Counted from the first letter of the stretch, positions 49,301 to 60,109 are shown. The stretch: DNA of 64,000 bases from Xestospongia muta (GCA_963693285.1 OY848918.1:20037484-20101483); one strand, 5' to 3'. Translations and numbers: made by a program. The notes: generated from the sequence alone by a model not told the origin.

Positions 49301-50588
49301 AGGCAATTGATCTGATGTCTCCTGACTGATAAGCACTAGGAAATCATGACTTTCTGTGAATTGTCTCTCTACATTAGTATCATAACAATAGAATCACTTG
49401 CAAGTCTGTCACTATGCATTTAGCATGTATGGAGCCTAAGGATCTGACATGTTGTAGGTGCTTCTTGTGTACCTTGACTGATGATGTAACAGCATGTCTT
49501 ATGATGACATCACTCTGTGTCATAGAGTTAATAATGTTAGGTTTGGTTTACAGTTTAGGTTATGTCATCAATATGATGACATCACTATGTGTCATTTCAT
49601 TATGATGTCATCATAGTCAAGTTACACCAAGAACCACCCCATGTTGTAATACCTCCACCTTTAAGAACTTGTTCTCATTTTTCAAAGGATAAAGCAATGT
49701 AAAAGGATAGCAATAGCTTTAGATAATATCATTACTTTATTAATTACTATAATTTTTTGTCTACTGTATGTTCTGTATTAGTATACATATCTTTAACTTC
49801 TAAAATTGAAAGTATAATAAAGGGGTAAAATTATTGGCCAATAATCCATTAGAATAACCATTACTAAACCCTTTTCATATCTTAGTTTTAAAGAAGTCTA
49901 TTGTTGCTTCATCATCATTTGAAACTAGAGGCCACCCTCATAACCAGCTAAAAGATGAAGAAACGGTCTCCATTGAAAAGGAAGACTTTAACAAAGGCAA
50001 TTATGTTGCTACTAACTTGAAGGAACAATCAGTATCAGGTCAGTGAACAAATTGATTACTTGATTTTAAAAATGTTATTTATGTAAGAAAACAATATTAA
50101 GTAATTTATGCTTTCTTATTCACTCATTATTCTTATTACAGATATTCAAGGCACTTTTTCAGACATTGACTTTGAGAACTTGGCCCATATTCCAATCAAT
50201 TCTGGTAGGTATTCTAGATACTATAGTCCCATTTACTGTTATTGTACTTATAATTGTTAAACTTCTCATTTGCTAATAACCAACTCCAATTCATGTTTAT
50301 ATTGCAGAGAACAAGCTGGATCTCCTTCGTTTGCTACATCCTGTTAGATATAAATGGAGACAAATAGGTCAGTCACTCAGAATAAGTCATGGAGATCTAG
50401 AAAATATACGTGATGAAAGGAGTCGCAATACTGACAGACTCTCTGATGTCATTCAAATTTGGTTTGACAAGAAAACAACTGATGTTACCTGGGCCACAAT
50501 TAAGATTGCAGTAGAATTACCACCAGTGTTTGAACCTTCTGTAGCTGAAAACATTATGCATTTCTTTTGCTCTATCAACAATAATTGA
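40400..50588 (+). CDS. Gene 2: ankyrin - Roc/COR-like GTPase - Death domain protein
   Basis: Exons: 40400-40417, 40602-40697, 43529-43627, 44013-44111, 45633-45731, 46012-46110, 46312-46393, 46446-48271, 48321-48774, 48829-48891, 48985-49056, 49886-50038, 50142-50204, 50308-50588. They sum to 3504 nt, giving 1167 aa with no internal stop. Residues 1-6 are MSQGAL. Five ankyrin repeats follow, one phase-0 exon each (32 or 33 residues), then a capping exon. P-loop GPPAVGKT is at about residue 222, HHHHSTAVADRPIRAVE in switch-I position, DSGGQ at about 444 and IIGTYEDK (G4) at about 534. The COR-like region starts near IRWYVF (about 616). A flexible linker and a Death domain (about 1075-1167) close the protein. 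It appears intact, unlike gene 1. It is probably a cytoplasmic signalling or sensor protein; ligand and partners are unknown. Confidence 0.88.
40864..40970. mobile_element. 107-bp inverted-repeat element in gene 2 intron 2
   Basis: Orthologous to the element at 14215-14321, with arms CTAGTCTCGTCCCCAGACCT and its inverse, the right arm now with two changes. Confidence 0.7.
41890..42660. other. Gene 2-specific intron segment replacing a gene 1 ankyrin exon
   Basis: Flanks on both sides match gene 1 (to about 15240 on the left, from about 17485 on the right), but the inside is unrelated and has no counterpart of gene 1 exon 15626-15724. A small open stretch (42213-42320) encodes ALISDNDLSNRSTDNISVV, which resembles the late PP2C motif 'R.S.DN+SV+V'. 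Its origin is unknown. Confidence 0.4.
44842..45065 (-). mobile_element. Terminal fragment of the Tc1/IS630-type element in gene 2 intron
   Basis: Starts TTATACTCTGACCTGGTTGA, matching the terminal inverted repeat of the 18997-21042 element. It continues collinearly with 19030-19205 (ACTCCATACATTTTCAATG). Confidence 0.6.
46446..48271 (+). CDS. Gene 2 GTPase/COR exon
   Basis: An 1826-nt exon entered in phase 1 after a 52-bp intron and left in phase 0. It carries the P-loop, a charged, Ser-rich insert of about 190 residues between switch I and G3 (with EQKRKRMVKVENQ), DSGGQPQF, the G4-like GTYEDK, and COR-type motifs (PIRWYVFES, IQGAIAFFKSL, LVFTNPQYFLDALSNIIR). It ends ...HGVVPQ at the intron absent from gene 1. 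Confidence 0.85.
48829..50204 (+). CDS. Gene 2 cassette linker exons with internal duplication
   Basis: Four exons of 63, 72, 153 and 63 nt, all phase 1-1, between the GTPase/COR region and the Death domain. Exon 48829 (EKEDINKGNNGTTTLKEE) is repeated within exon 49886-50038 (EKEDFNKGNYVATNLKEQ), and DNQGTS of exon 48985 recurs as DIQGTF in exon 50142. Gene 1 has no such exons. Low-complexity, acidic and proline-containing, they likely form a flexible linker, and any one can be skipped without changing frame. Confidence 0.75.
49457..49638. mobile_element. 182-bp MITE-like element in gene 2 intron
   Basis: The left end GGTGCTTCTTGTGTACCTTG matches the inverse of the right end, GGTGGTTCTTGGTGTAACTT. 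Inner ATGATGTCAT repeats give extra self-complementarity. A partial copy lies at 55403-55518. Confidence 0.6.
50308..50588 (+). CDS. Gene 2 terminal exon, Death domain
   Basis: NKLDLLRLLHPVRYKWRQIG, then GDLENIRDERSRNTDRL, VIQIWFD and TWATIKIAVELPP ... AENIMHFF. This is a typical Death-domain helix pattern with the conserved Trp in helix 2 and 'TW' before helix 6. Confidence 0.8.
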
Positions 50589-51060
50589 ACGATACTTTCT
50601 TAACTCAAGATTCTTTTTGAAACTTAAAAATTAAAATGATTTTTTTGACAAAACATTTCAACATTATTTTATCTTAACATAATTTTGTTTCATTGGTGTG
50701 ATAATGATATTGTTTACATAAGCCACTGTGGTTTTCTATTTGTGCTTCTTTGTAAAAATTATAATGTTTTGTATATTTTTATGAAACTTGAATGATGTTA
50801 ATAATTTATGATTTCAAATTTCATATTTATTTTGAATTTGGTAAAATTGTCATTGACAAGCCATCTCTAACATTTTTTGGATAGATTGACATTTTACATG
50901 AGTGCTTCTTTTTTCATTGTAATGTTCATTATAAAGTTTTAAAAAAGTTTTCTAAAATGAATAATATTATTCATTTAAGATGTTAACTGACCACATCCAC
51001 ATTAATTATCTAATTACGTTGAGGAAATAGTGAAGCCAGGAGATCAATCAAACAGATCAA
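50589..51060. other. Gene 2 3' flank
   Basis: T-rich sequence consistent with a 3' UTR; no second gene seen. Confidence 0.45.
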
Positions 51061-51079
51061 TCAATTCCAGGTATTAACA

Positions 51080-51780
51080 TGTATTCAATAATATTAGAGG
51101 GCAGATATTACTTTTTCTAATTAGGAAATCTATCACTTTCTCCTGTTGGCTTTTGTAATTGTTATATAATATAAAGGAGGGCAGCTGTTGGCTTTTATAA
51201 ATTTAAGATCAAAATTTATCAAGTTGGTTAGCTATAATTATCAATCAAATATATAAAAGGGAAATTGAGTAGCAGTTTGTAATTGTCAACACTATGGGCC
51301 AGGTCACTGTTGTCTAGATAAGTTATCTATATTGACTAATTTTACCTGTTTGTATTTCAGGTATCATTATACAATGAAAGAAAACCCACTGTTGTACCTA
51401 GTTAGAAATGAACCACATATTCCTTTTTGACCAATTGTTATTCTCAACAATATACATGCTACATGTGCTACATGTATCAACATGCCATTAGAGGGAAGCT
51501 GTTGCTACTTAGGAAATATATAACCTTCTCCATTGACAAGCAGACTTGCAGCTGTTGCCTCTTTAAGATTGAAATCTATCATGTTCTGATGGTCAGTTGT
51601 AATTATCAACAGTATATTGAAAGCTATGTGCAATTGTCAACACTAGGGAATTGGCTATCTGTTGCCTTGCATCTTTAGTTAAGTAATCTATATTGCTTAA
51701 ATTCACCTATTTACATGCCAGATATCAGCATGCAATTTATTATTACAGGTTTAATGAGTGTATTCAAGATATACTATAAA
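51080..51780 (+). repeat. Diverged copy of the 51-61 kb repeat unit
   Basis: Carries the ordered words AGGGCAGCTGTTG, AAATCTATCACTTTCTC, ATCAACAGTATATTGAAAG, GCAATTGTCAACACTA and TTGGCTA/TGTTGCC, shared with copies at about 56040, 57200, 58700 (+) and 60110, 61230 (-). Confidence 0.65.
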
Positions 51781-51999
51781 CTGGGTTTGCAATAATGTTA
51801 TCATAACTAACAATAGTATATTATTCATGTATCAGAAAGAATGAGTTATGTATATACATAACTAAGTTGGAAATAATAAATTCAACTTGTAATGTACAGT
51901 AAAGATACCTGTTTCTTGATCATTAGAAGAAAAGATAAATCAGATCATTTTAAAAAAAAACAGGAACAACGTATTTAATCAATTTCCAAATTCATGTTT

Positions 52000-53724
52000 A
52001 TGTCCTATAATGAGGTAAATAGTTAAGAAAACACTTTCATGTCTATTTTTCATAATTCCATGCACTGTGTATAGACTATAGATAACTATGCTTGTAGCAT
52101 AATCATTATTTCATAACTCCTTATAACATACAAATTTCTGCTGCTTATGTGATATCACTGTTTCTCCTTACAATTACACACTTAGCAAAGCAACTAAAGA
52201 AACTTTATAAATATACCCTACTCATGCTATTTTTACTATAGTTATATGCTATATAATTTCATGTTTTAAAATTTAGATAACTATGCCTGTAGCATAATCA
52301 TTATTTCATAACTCCTCTTGTGACAGTTGTGGCTCACGTCTGGCCTTCTGAATGTAAATACTACTTTTCATATATCTATGAATTACTCTTACTTACTTTA
52401 ACTGTTCACAATAAAACCTGTAGCTATTCAATGAAGAAAATAATAAGTTAAGTGCCTAACAGATCAAGAATTAATATATCCTTATAGTCATTAATGCAAA
52501 AGTTAGTATATTTATCAGTATATATATATATATATATATTATGTATGCCACTGCTAAAATAGATTGGTTGCCTTAACTAACTCATAGTCATGTAGCCTTC
52601 ATACATTTCTACAATATTGAAAGGAATTCACAACATATGATGTTTGATTACTAATTGCTATATTTTGTCAGCTCATTTACTTCAACAAATGACTCTTTAG
52701 AAAAAGCAAGTAAGTAATATATAGGAATGTCCTGTTATAAATTCCATAGTGACATCCTTTGTACTTAGGCCCATAATCTATGAAATTTCTTGTGTCTAAC
52801 TAATGAGACAATAGACAATATCTTCCTAGCTCTTACAATTAACTACATAACTACCAAGTGTCAATGAGTATATCATTTATGGAAAAAACATTTCTACAAT
52901 ATTGAAAGGAATTCACAGCATATGATGTTTTGATTACTAATTGCTATATTTTGTCAGCTCATTTACTTCAACAAATGTAAGAGCTAGGAAGATCTAACAT
53001 CAAAACATCCTCTACTTTTCCAAATATTGGTGAAGATAGATCAGTTATAGTGTTACAATAAATTAGAATTAATTATATCAACCTAACATTTTAAAGACTT
53101 GATAGCCATATCAGTTGTTTTATCTTCCTTCATTAATTTACCTCCAAATACTAAACCAAAAGCATTTAGTCTTCTGTTTTTTTTCAAGTTCAGAAAAAAA
53201 TAATGACATCTGCAAAGTTTGCCTTGTAATAGATAATAAGTTCATTGTAATTATTTCTAGATGATAGTAGAAACTGGTACAAATGAGTAATATTATGTGA
53301 ATCTTTTAGTCTAACAAAGTAATGATTTATTGAATGGTTAACTAAATCATGACATAGAGGAAGAGATGTAAAGATAATATAACAATTGTACAATAGCCAT
53401 CACTAAATAAAACATAGTGTAGTTATTTACAGGACACTACAATATTACATATTACAAATAAAGAAAGATTGTATTTATCATTGCTATGCAAACTCCCCCG
53501 CAACACACACTCCCCTAATTTTTCCCATGCCCTTTTCTATGGTATACACAATATATAAGGATATAGTATTACTTTAATATTTTACAAATAAGTGTGTATT
53601 CCTAATCAACACAAGGCTAGACGTGTGACAATTTACAAAGCTATTCATTGGAATCACTAATACTTGTCCCCTAAGAGCAAACTCTATTGTATAACTATAA
53701 GATAAGCTGTAAATTTTGTTTTAG
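52000..53724. other. AT-rich region, only small repeats
   Basis: A (TA)n run at 52517-52541. About 88 bp at 52610-52697 is directly repeated at 52892-52980 (CAATATTGAAAGGAATTCAC ... CTTCAACAAATG). A 17-base word TCTTCCTAGCTCTTACA (about 52823) recurs inverted at about 52976. No gene is supported before 53725. Confidence 0.5.
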
Positions 53725-54078
53725 GATCGCTTCTTGACCTATCGGCTGAGATTAAGTGAAAAAACTGTTCTTTCGAGTTTAATAGCTCGAATGAGGATAA
53801 TATATTCTCAAGCTGTTAATCCATTTTTTTCATTAGGAGTGGTATGTGAAGCTTGCTTTCCTCACTCCACGGGTTGCCCTGGTATTTCAGTACTTCCAGG
53901 TGTGGCCCATTTCCCCTTTATAAGGGATAATTTTTCAGATAACAATTATATAAATTTAATGCATTGTTTTAACAGAATTGGTAAATGTACTCGTTTGTAT
54001 TTAAGTACTTTCCATATGGTCAATGATGATGTTGTGGTGGTAGCCCAAAATATAGCAGATATTGTCAATATAATATGA
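53725..54078 (+). CDS. Unrecognised protein, terminal exon
   Basis: A 117-codon open frame begins exactly after TTTTGTTTTAG; the TAG of the acceptor is itself an in-frame stop, so the frame only makes sense as a spliced exon. It begins DRFLTYRLRLSEKTVL, contains four cysteines (VVCEACFPHSTGCPG, LMHCFNRIGKC) and a valine-rich tail (NDDVVVVAQNIADIV), and ends with TGA. Composition is non-repetitive and coding-like. I do not recognise the family. Upstream exons were not found in the AT-rich flank. Confidence 0.5.
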   Translation, partial: DRFLTYRLRLSEKTVLSSLIARMRIIYSQAVNPFFSLGVVCEACFPHSTGCPGISVLPGVAHFPFIRDNFSDNNYINLMHCFNRIGKCTRLYLSTFHMVNDDVVVVAQNIADIVNII

Positions 54079-54149
54079 CCCATGCAGATAGAAAGAGTAA
54101 TTAATACACAGACAAGCCAATAACAGAATTTAATAAAAATAGGGACTGT

Positions 54150-54470
54150 AGTAAATTACAATTTCTTTAAAAATCATTAAATATAAGGAGGTCTCAGCTA
54201 GCTTCTCAAACAAGCCCAAATTCGTAGCAGCAGTTGTATGAGATAAACAGTCTCATAGAAATCAAAGTCTAAAGTAAAGACTTACACGTAGCAGAAGTTT
54301 TTATCTCTATTCTTATTCATCTGCTTCTCTTCATAGTCTTGTCATTGCTTTATCTATCTATCAGTCACCATAATAACATGTCTTGTTAATTATGTAACAA
54401 GTGAATTACAATTTCTTTAAAAAATTATTAAATATAGGGATGTCTCAGCTAGCATCTAGAACATTTATCC
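54150..54470. repeat. Direct repeat pair
   Basis: About 60 bp at 54150-54210 (AATTACAATTTCTTTAAAAA ... GTCTCAGCTAGC) recurs at 54402-54460. Confidence 0.6.
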
Positions 54471-54647
54471 AAAGCTTACATCACTGTTTGGTTTAAGGTT
54501 TTAGGCTCCAGTCAGGATTTATCATGTATTAAGAATAACTAGTGAGCACTGTTTTAATTTATGATGAGTTAATGGCATTTATATAAACATAATTATCAAC
54601 ATCTTTTCTACTGAACTACAAGCCTACGAATATTAAACTACATTGCA

Positions 54648-54840
54648 GTCAGTTTGTACATATACAAAGCATGTAGTCAGTTTGTACATATACAAAGCAT
54701 GTAGTCGGTTTGTACATACAAAGCATGTAGTCGGTTTGTACATATACAAAGCATGTGGTCGGTTTGTACATATACAAAGCATGTAGTCGGTTTGTACATA
54801 TACAAAGCATGTAGTCAGTTTGTACATATACAAAGCATCG
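54648..54840. repeat. 28-bp minisatellite, about 7 copies
   Basis: The unit is GTC(A/G)GTTTGTACATATAC followed by AAAGCATGTA. One copy is 4 bp shorter and there are few substitutions. Each unit holds the small palindrome TTTGTA-CATA-TACAAA. It also creates meaningless open frames on the minus strand. Confidence 0.9.
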
Positions 54841-55199
54841 ACATATTAATATTCCTGGAATAAATACATACATACATTGACTTCAATGGCTTGTATATTG
54901 AATAAACCTCATAGTATGTACTTGTAGCCTACAAAAGAATGTGCATATTCCAGGTATACATATGTCCATGTATATCCACACTTCTAATTTCAAAGACAAA
55001 ATGGATCAAATGAATATTTTATGTAATATACTATTTTATAGAATTAAAATAACTTCATTAAATTGATTAACAAATAAAGTAATATAGGATGATTTCTTAA
55101 ATTGTGCAATTTCATAGACTACAAAGATACTTAGCAATGTTGCCATCATGGTAAAAACTGACTTTTATAATAACTAACTTCAGAGTTCCTAATGAAATG

Positions 55200-55322
55200 A
55201 CCTACAAACTTTTAGTAGTTCTTCAAATGACTGCTATACATATATATAGTCTACCAGATCCTGAGGATCTGGTAGATTATATGTATAGCAGTCATTTGAA
55301 AAACTACTGAAAGTTGGTAGGT
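55200..55322. repeat. 123-bp near-perfect palindrome (hairpin)
   Basis: The arms from ACCTACAAACTTTTAGTAGT and from ACCTACCAACTTTCAGTAGT (reverse complement of the end) meet at GATCCTGAGGATC. Arms are about 61 bp with a few mismatches and essentially no spacer. It may be a MITE hairpin or a snapback product. Confidence 0.75.
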
Positions 55323-55402
55323 GACTTGGTTAGAACAAGTGGACCTTGCTATATGTGAGACTACAATCAGCTTCATACATGATATATATGATAGTATTCA
55401 AG

Positions 55403-55518
55403 GGTGCTTCTTGGTGTAACTCAATTGATGATGTAACAATCACCATGTGTCATAGAGTTATTAATGTTAGGTTTGGTTTAGAGTTTAGGTGATGTCATCA
55501 TATATAATGACATCACTA
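55403..55518. mobile_element. Partial copy of the 49457-49638 MITE
   Basis: Shares GGTGCTTCTTGGTGTAAC, then GATGATGTAACA, GTGTCATAGAGTTA and TGTTAGGTTTGGTTTA. The right terminal repeat is missing. Confidence 0.6.
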
Positions 55519-55560
55519 AATGTATATATTCAGTAATTTTACTAAATAAATTTTTATACA

Positions 55561-55771
55561 GGTTTCTGGCAAGGGTATAGCATCTGGTACTTTCAAGGTT
55601 TTAGTTTCTGGTGAAGAATTCAGGTTGACTTTTCTTACAAACCTGGACAAAAGCCTTACATCTACAAAGTTGAGCTCTGGTCCTTATATTGTTCAGGTCA
55701 CTAATAGACCTTACATTGAAAGTATGACAGCTAACTGCACTTTCCAAGTTGTTGATCCACAATGGAAATGA
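55561..55771 (+). CDS. Unrecognised protein, terminal exon (copy 1)
   Basis: After the acceptor TTTTTATACAG, 69 codons encode VSGKGIASGTFKVLVSGEEF ... LSSGPYIVQVTNRPYIESMT ... CTFQVVDPQWK and TGA. The alternating pattern suggests a beta-sandwich or extracellular-type module, but the family is not recognised. A clear paralog lies on the minus strand at 59534-59760, and its 3' flank alone recurs at 61880-61955. It could belong to the same gene as exon 53725 only if that exon's stop is bypassed, so it is probably a separate gene or an alternative end. Confidence 0.55.
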
Positions 55772-56039
55772 TGAGCTATGTTGCCAAACTTGAAAAAGGG
55801 AAAGATTAAAAGTACAAATAGAGACTAAATATTTGCTGCTATGCATATTTTTTGTTTCCGTAATTGTATAGGCCATTATTTTATATTATGTACTTGTTAA
55901 AAAAGATTTTTGATTAAGTTAACATAATAACCTTTAATAATCTTAAACTTGTGACAAAAAATAAATATCTTAATTATCTTAATAACTGTTAAATGAGTTT
56001 TATACTTCGTTAATTATGATTAAATATATCACTTTCTGA

Positions 56040-56800
56040 TAGTCAGCTATAATTATCAAAAGTATATTGAAAGCTGTGTGTAATTATTATCACTATGTAT
56101 CTCTAGTTAAGTAATCTAGATTGCTTAATTTAATATAATGAGCTAATAACCTTTCAGAAGAAATTTTAAAAAATCAAAATTATAAAAGTTTCTTAAATGT
56201 AAATTTTGATAGTCTAATGCTTTGCTTATAATTACCTGTAACTTTGTTTTATAGTTGTCAATAATGGGAGAAGGAACAGCATTTAAGACATTCTCCTGTT
56301 AACAACCTGTAACATACATGATTGATTTAAGGGAGAACAGCTGTTGCAGTTATGAAAGATATTACCTAGGTTCACTGTTTGTACTACATATAAAAACATG
56401 CCATTAAAGGGCAGCTTTGCTATTTGAAATCTATCACCTTTTCTCACTGACAAACACATTTGCGGTTGTTGCTTCGTTAATTATGAGTAAAATCTATCAC
56501 TTTCTGATGGCTAGCTGTTATTATCAAAAGTATATTGGAAGCTCTGTGCAATTATCATCACTTGAGAATTGACTAGGTGTTGCCGTGTATTTCTAGTAAG
56601 TAGTGTATTTTGCTAAATTTTATCTTTTTGCACAGCAGATATGAAATCCAATGAAAGAAAAAAAAATAAGCTGTTGTTTTATTGAGTTATTAAGCCACTG
56701 TAACTATCAATATTGTATAGGATGACAGTAGCTGTTGCCCTGTCTATTGCCTTCTCCTGTTTTATTCTAAGTATATTGGTATACATGATATCTAAAAATG
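56040..56800 (+). repeat. Diverged repeat-unit copy
   Basis: Same ordered words as 51080-51780, with the fuller 5' part GACATTCTCCTGTTAAC, CATGATTGATTTAAGGGAGA. Confidence 0.65.
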
Positions 56801-56909
56801 CAGAAATTATGACATAACTAGATTCTATAACTGTTATATTTTGAAATGATCTGTTTTGGTCATTTTAACATTAGAGTCTTAAATGTTGTATAATGGTTAT
56901 AAACACTCT

Positions 56910-57013
56910 CTCTTTCACTCTCTGTCTCCGTCTCTGTCTCCGTCTCTCTGTCTCCCTCTCTCTCTTCCTCCCTCCCTCCCTCCCTCCCTCCCTCCCTCCC
57001 TCCCTCCCTCCCT

Positions 57014-57075
<62 letters not shown>
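56910..57075. repeat. (TCCC)n / (TC)n microsatellite
   Basis: About 13 CCCT units (56968-57020) followed by about 25 CT units. It produces artefactual Ser/Leu/Pro and Arg/Glu open frames. Confidence 0.95.
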
Positions 57076-57179
57076 CTATCTCTTGCAATTGTTTTAGACA
57101 TTTATTTCATTTAATGTATTTATCACACAGACTTGCAAACACATCAATTTAAGAAATCTAGTAATTAAGTAAGGTTAAT

Positions 57180-57790
57180 TTTATTTTTTTAATTATTAAA
57201 ATAATGATCCTTTTTCAGATTTAATATTTTACCTTCTGTAAATTTATTTTACAATTTTCAATAATGGACAAGGGATAGTATTTATGACATTCTCCTGTAA
57301 ACTACCTATAACATTCATGATTGATGTAAGGGAGAACAGGTGTTCCAGTATCTAGTTTCACTGTCTGCACTGCATATATGAACATGTCCATTAGAGAACA
57401 GGTTTGTCTGCAACTTAGGAAATCTATCACCTTCTCTTGTTGACAGGCTGATTTGCACCTATTCCCTGTTTAATTAAAGATTGAAATCTATCACCTTCTG
57501 ATGGCCACCTGTAATCTCCAACAGTATATTGGTGGATATTCTCTAGCTGTTTGTCAGCTGTTTGCAATTGTCAACATTAGAGAATTGACTAGCTGTTACC
57601 TTGTATATCTAGTTAAGTAAATGATATTGCTTAATTTTACCTTTTTGCCTCACATGATATCAACATGCAATGAAAGGGCAGCTGTTGTCTTATTGAGTTG
57701 GGCAGCTTTAACTATCAATGAATGTATATAGTAGGGCAGGAGCTAGGGGAGCAGTTACATTGTCTACAACTTTTGATTGCATTATAGGTA
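57180..57790 (+). repeat. Diverged repeat-unit copy
   Basis: Follows a TC array and a conserved GTTTTAGACATTTATTTCAT flank, then the same ordered words ending CAATGAAAGGGCAGCTGTTG. Confidence 0.65.
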
Positions 57791-58330
57791 TTCAGTAATG
57801 GTTGATATTTTTTGCTTTATTTTTTATGCAGATAGAAAAACATGTAGAAATATTAACATAACTAAATTTCTCTGCTTGAGTAATATTCTTAGTTAACATA
57901 ATCTTTTAACGTTCATTTAATTTGAGGAAAGGTAACTTAATAAAATGTCATAAGGTGTTATAAGCTCATTATCTCATTATATTTCTCTTAACTATTGATG
58001 AAGCAATAAAAGATATGTAATAAATAAAAAAAATATCAAAATAACAAATGATAATTATTATAATATAGTAAACAGAGCAGATTATTATCAGAATTTACAC
58101 TTAAAAACCTTCATAAGTTTGATTTTCATTTCTTTTGAAAGATTATTAGCTCGTTCCATTAGATTAACAAGAGCACTCGAAATACCAACAACAAAGTCAA
58201 TCATCATTTACCGAGTGTCCATCAACAAGTGAAGACTCGCTGATAAAATTGGTGGAAATGCAAAATGTAAGAGGGGTAGAAAGAGATTTCACACAGATGT
58301 CATAAAAAGGTGTTATAAGCTCATTATCTC
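57791..58330. other. AT-rich spacer, no gene
   Basis: Contains a 'GGTGTTATAAGCTCATTATCTCA' word at 57953 that is repeated immediately before the next TC array (58309). Confidence 0.5.
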
Positions 58331-58332
58331 AC

Positions 58333-58545
<213 letters not shown>

Positions 58546-58689
58546 CAACTGTTTTAGACTTTTATTTCATTTAAAGGTGATCAGTTAGTTACACTGTACT
58601 TATACAGATTTGCATACACATCATTTTGAGAAATCTAGTAATTAAATAAGTTTTATTTATTATTAAAAATATCAAAAAATGAGAGTTTT

Positions 58690-59095
58690 TAGTTTTAATT
58701 AATTACCTTATTCTGTAGGCTTGTTTAGTAGTTGTCAATAATGAGAAAAGGTAGAGTATTTATGACATTCTCTTGTTAACTACCTATAACATTCATGATT
58801 GATATAACAGAGAACAGCTGTTGTAATTACAAAAGATATTACCTAGTTTCACTGTTTGCATTGTATATCAACATGCCATTAAAAGACAGCTTTGCCATTT
58901 GGGAAATCTATCACCTTCTCCTGGTGACTAGCTGATCTGCAGCTGTTCCCTTTTGAATTTAAGATTGAAATCTATCACCTTCTAATGGCCACCTGTAATT
59001 ACAAACAGTATATTAAAGGATACTATCTAGCTGTTTGCAATTATCAACACTAGAGAATTGGCTAGCTGTTGCCTTGAATATTATTACATGTTGAT
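58690..59095 (+). repeat. Diverged repeat-unit copy
   Basis: Ordered words GACATTCTCTTGTTAACTAC, CATGATTGATATAA, AAATCTATCACCTTCT and GCAATTATCAACACTAGAGA. Confidence 0.65.
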
Positions 59096-59533
59096 ACATG
59101 AATTTTAAGCAGAAAAGCTAAGTCATCTGCTAACAAATAACTAAACCAGATGTTCTTGTATTATGACTATCAGGCATGTTATAAGGTTTGGAGATCTCAG
59201 CCTATATCTCTTTTCTGTACTTAGATCAGGTGTTGAACCAAACTGTTATGACTCAGCATAATAGACCTCTAAATTAGGATTGACGTCTGTTTTACTGTTT
59301 TATTATATCGTCACATATTGTCTGCTGCATAACTCTCACAATATGCATCATGCAATGTTCTGGCTTAATTAGGTATTTTAATGTTAGTTTTATTCAAAAC
59401 TTTTTTAACACAAGTGCACAATAAAAAATGAAGGTCTATAAAATAACAAAATTAAAAAAATTAAAAAATATAGCCTCTATTTGTAATGTTTTGTATTCCT
59501 CTTATCACGTTTTAGTATCACAGCTTACTATTA

Positions 59534-59760
59534 TTATTTCCTTGAATCAACTAATTTGAAAGTGCACTTAGTGCTTGTATTTTTAGCATAAGGTCCACTA
59601 ACTATCTCAACTGCATAGGGACCTTCATTCAACTTTTTGAAATTAAAGGAAGGCATTTGTCTTTCTCTATACGTAAAATCAACCTGAATTACTTCATTTC
59701 AAATTGTCATTTTAAAAGTACCAGATGTTGAACCATGGTTTTGTTGTCTTTGAATGATAA
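59534..59760 (-). pseudogene. Minus-strand paralog of exon 55561 (copy 2)
   Basis: The minus strand encodes STSGTFKMTI, a TGA stop, then EVIQVDFTYRERQMPSFNFK, LNEGPYAVEIVSGPYAK and CTFKLVDSRK ending in TAA. It aligns across its length with ASGTFKVLVS...SSGPYIVQV...CTFQVVDPQWK of 55561-55771. The 3' flank (59450-59530) also matches. A single stop suggests a recent pseudogene. Confidence 0.65.
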
Positions 59761-60109
59761 AGAATTTTAAATACTTTAGATTCAACTTACTCCTCCAAAA
59801 GTACAATCAGAAGAAAAGGGTAAGTGTTAAAGTTACAATTGATGTAAATCTCTCATGTAGTAAATATTGTCCAAAAATAAAAGAGAAGTTATTTTCTCAG
59901 TAAAAGAGAGTAATGGACAAGAGAAATAAGGAGTGGTAGTGACCAGTTACCTAGTAATACTAAAAGAGGCATATTAGGTGCATGAGTGTAGTACTTAATA
60001 GCATTGTTTGTTTAGTTGATTATCAATTTTTACATGTTGGAGTTACAAGTTGGAAAGAGGTATGTGAAAACATAACATACATTACTTAACTAGGAAACGG
60101 TACCTAGCC

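Noticed and set aside
54633..54873. Minus-strand repeated 'TTCFVYVQTDYMLC'-like frames; also a CRISPR-like look
   Set aside because: They translate the 28-bp minisatellite. There are no unique spacers between units and the genome is eukaryotic, so it is not a CRISPR array.
55601..55876. 91-codon minus-strand frame
   Set aside because: Shadow of the plus-strand exon 55561-55771, which has a paralog supporting the plus frame.
56871..57152. Open frames with Pro/Ser/Leu or Arg/Glu/Gly repeats
   Set aside because: Artefact of the CCCT/CT microsatellite.
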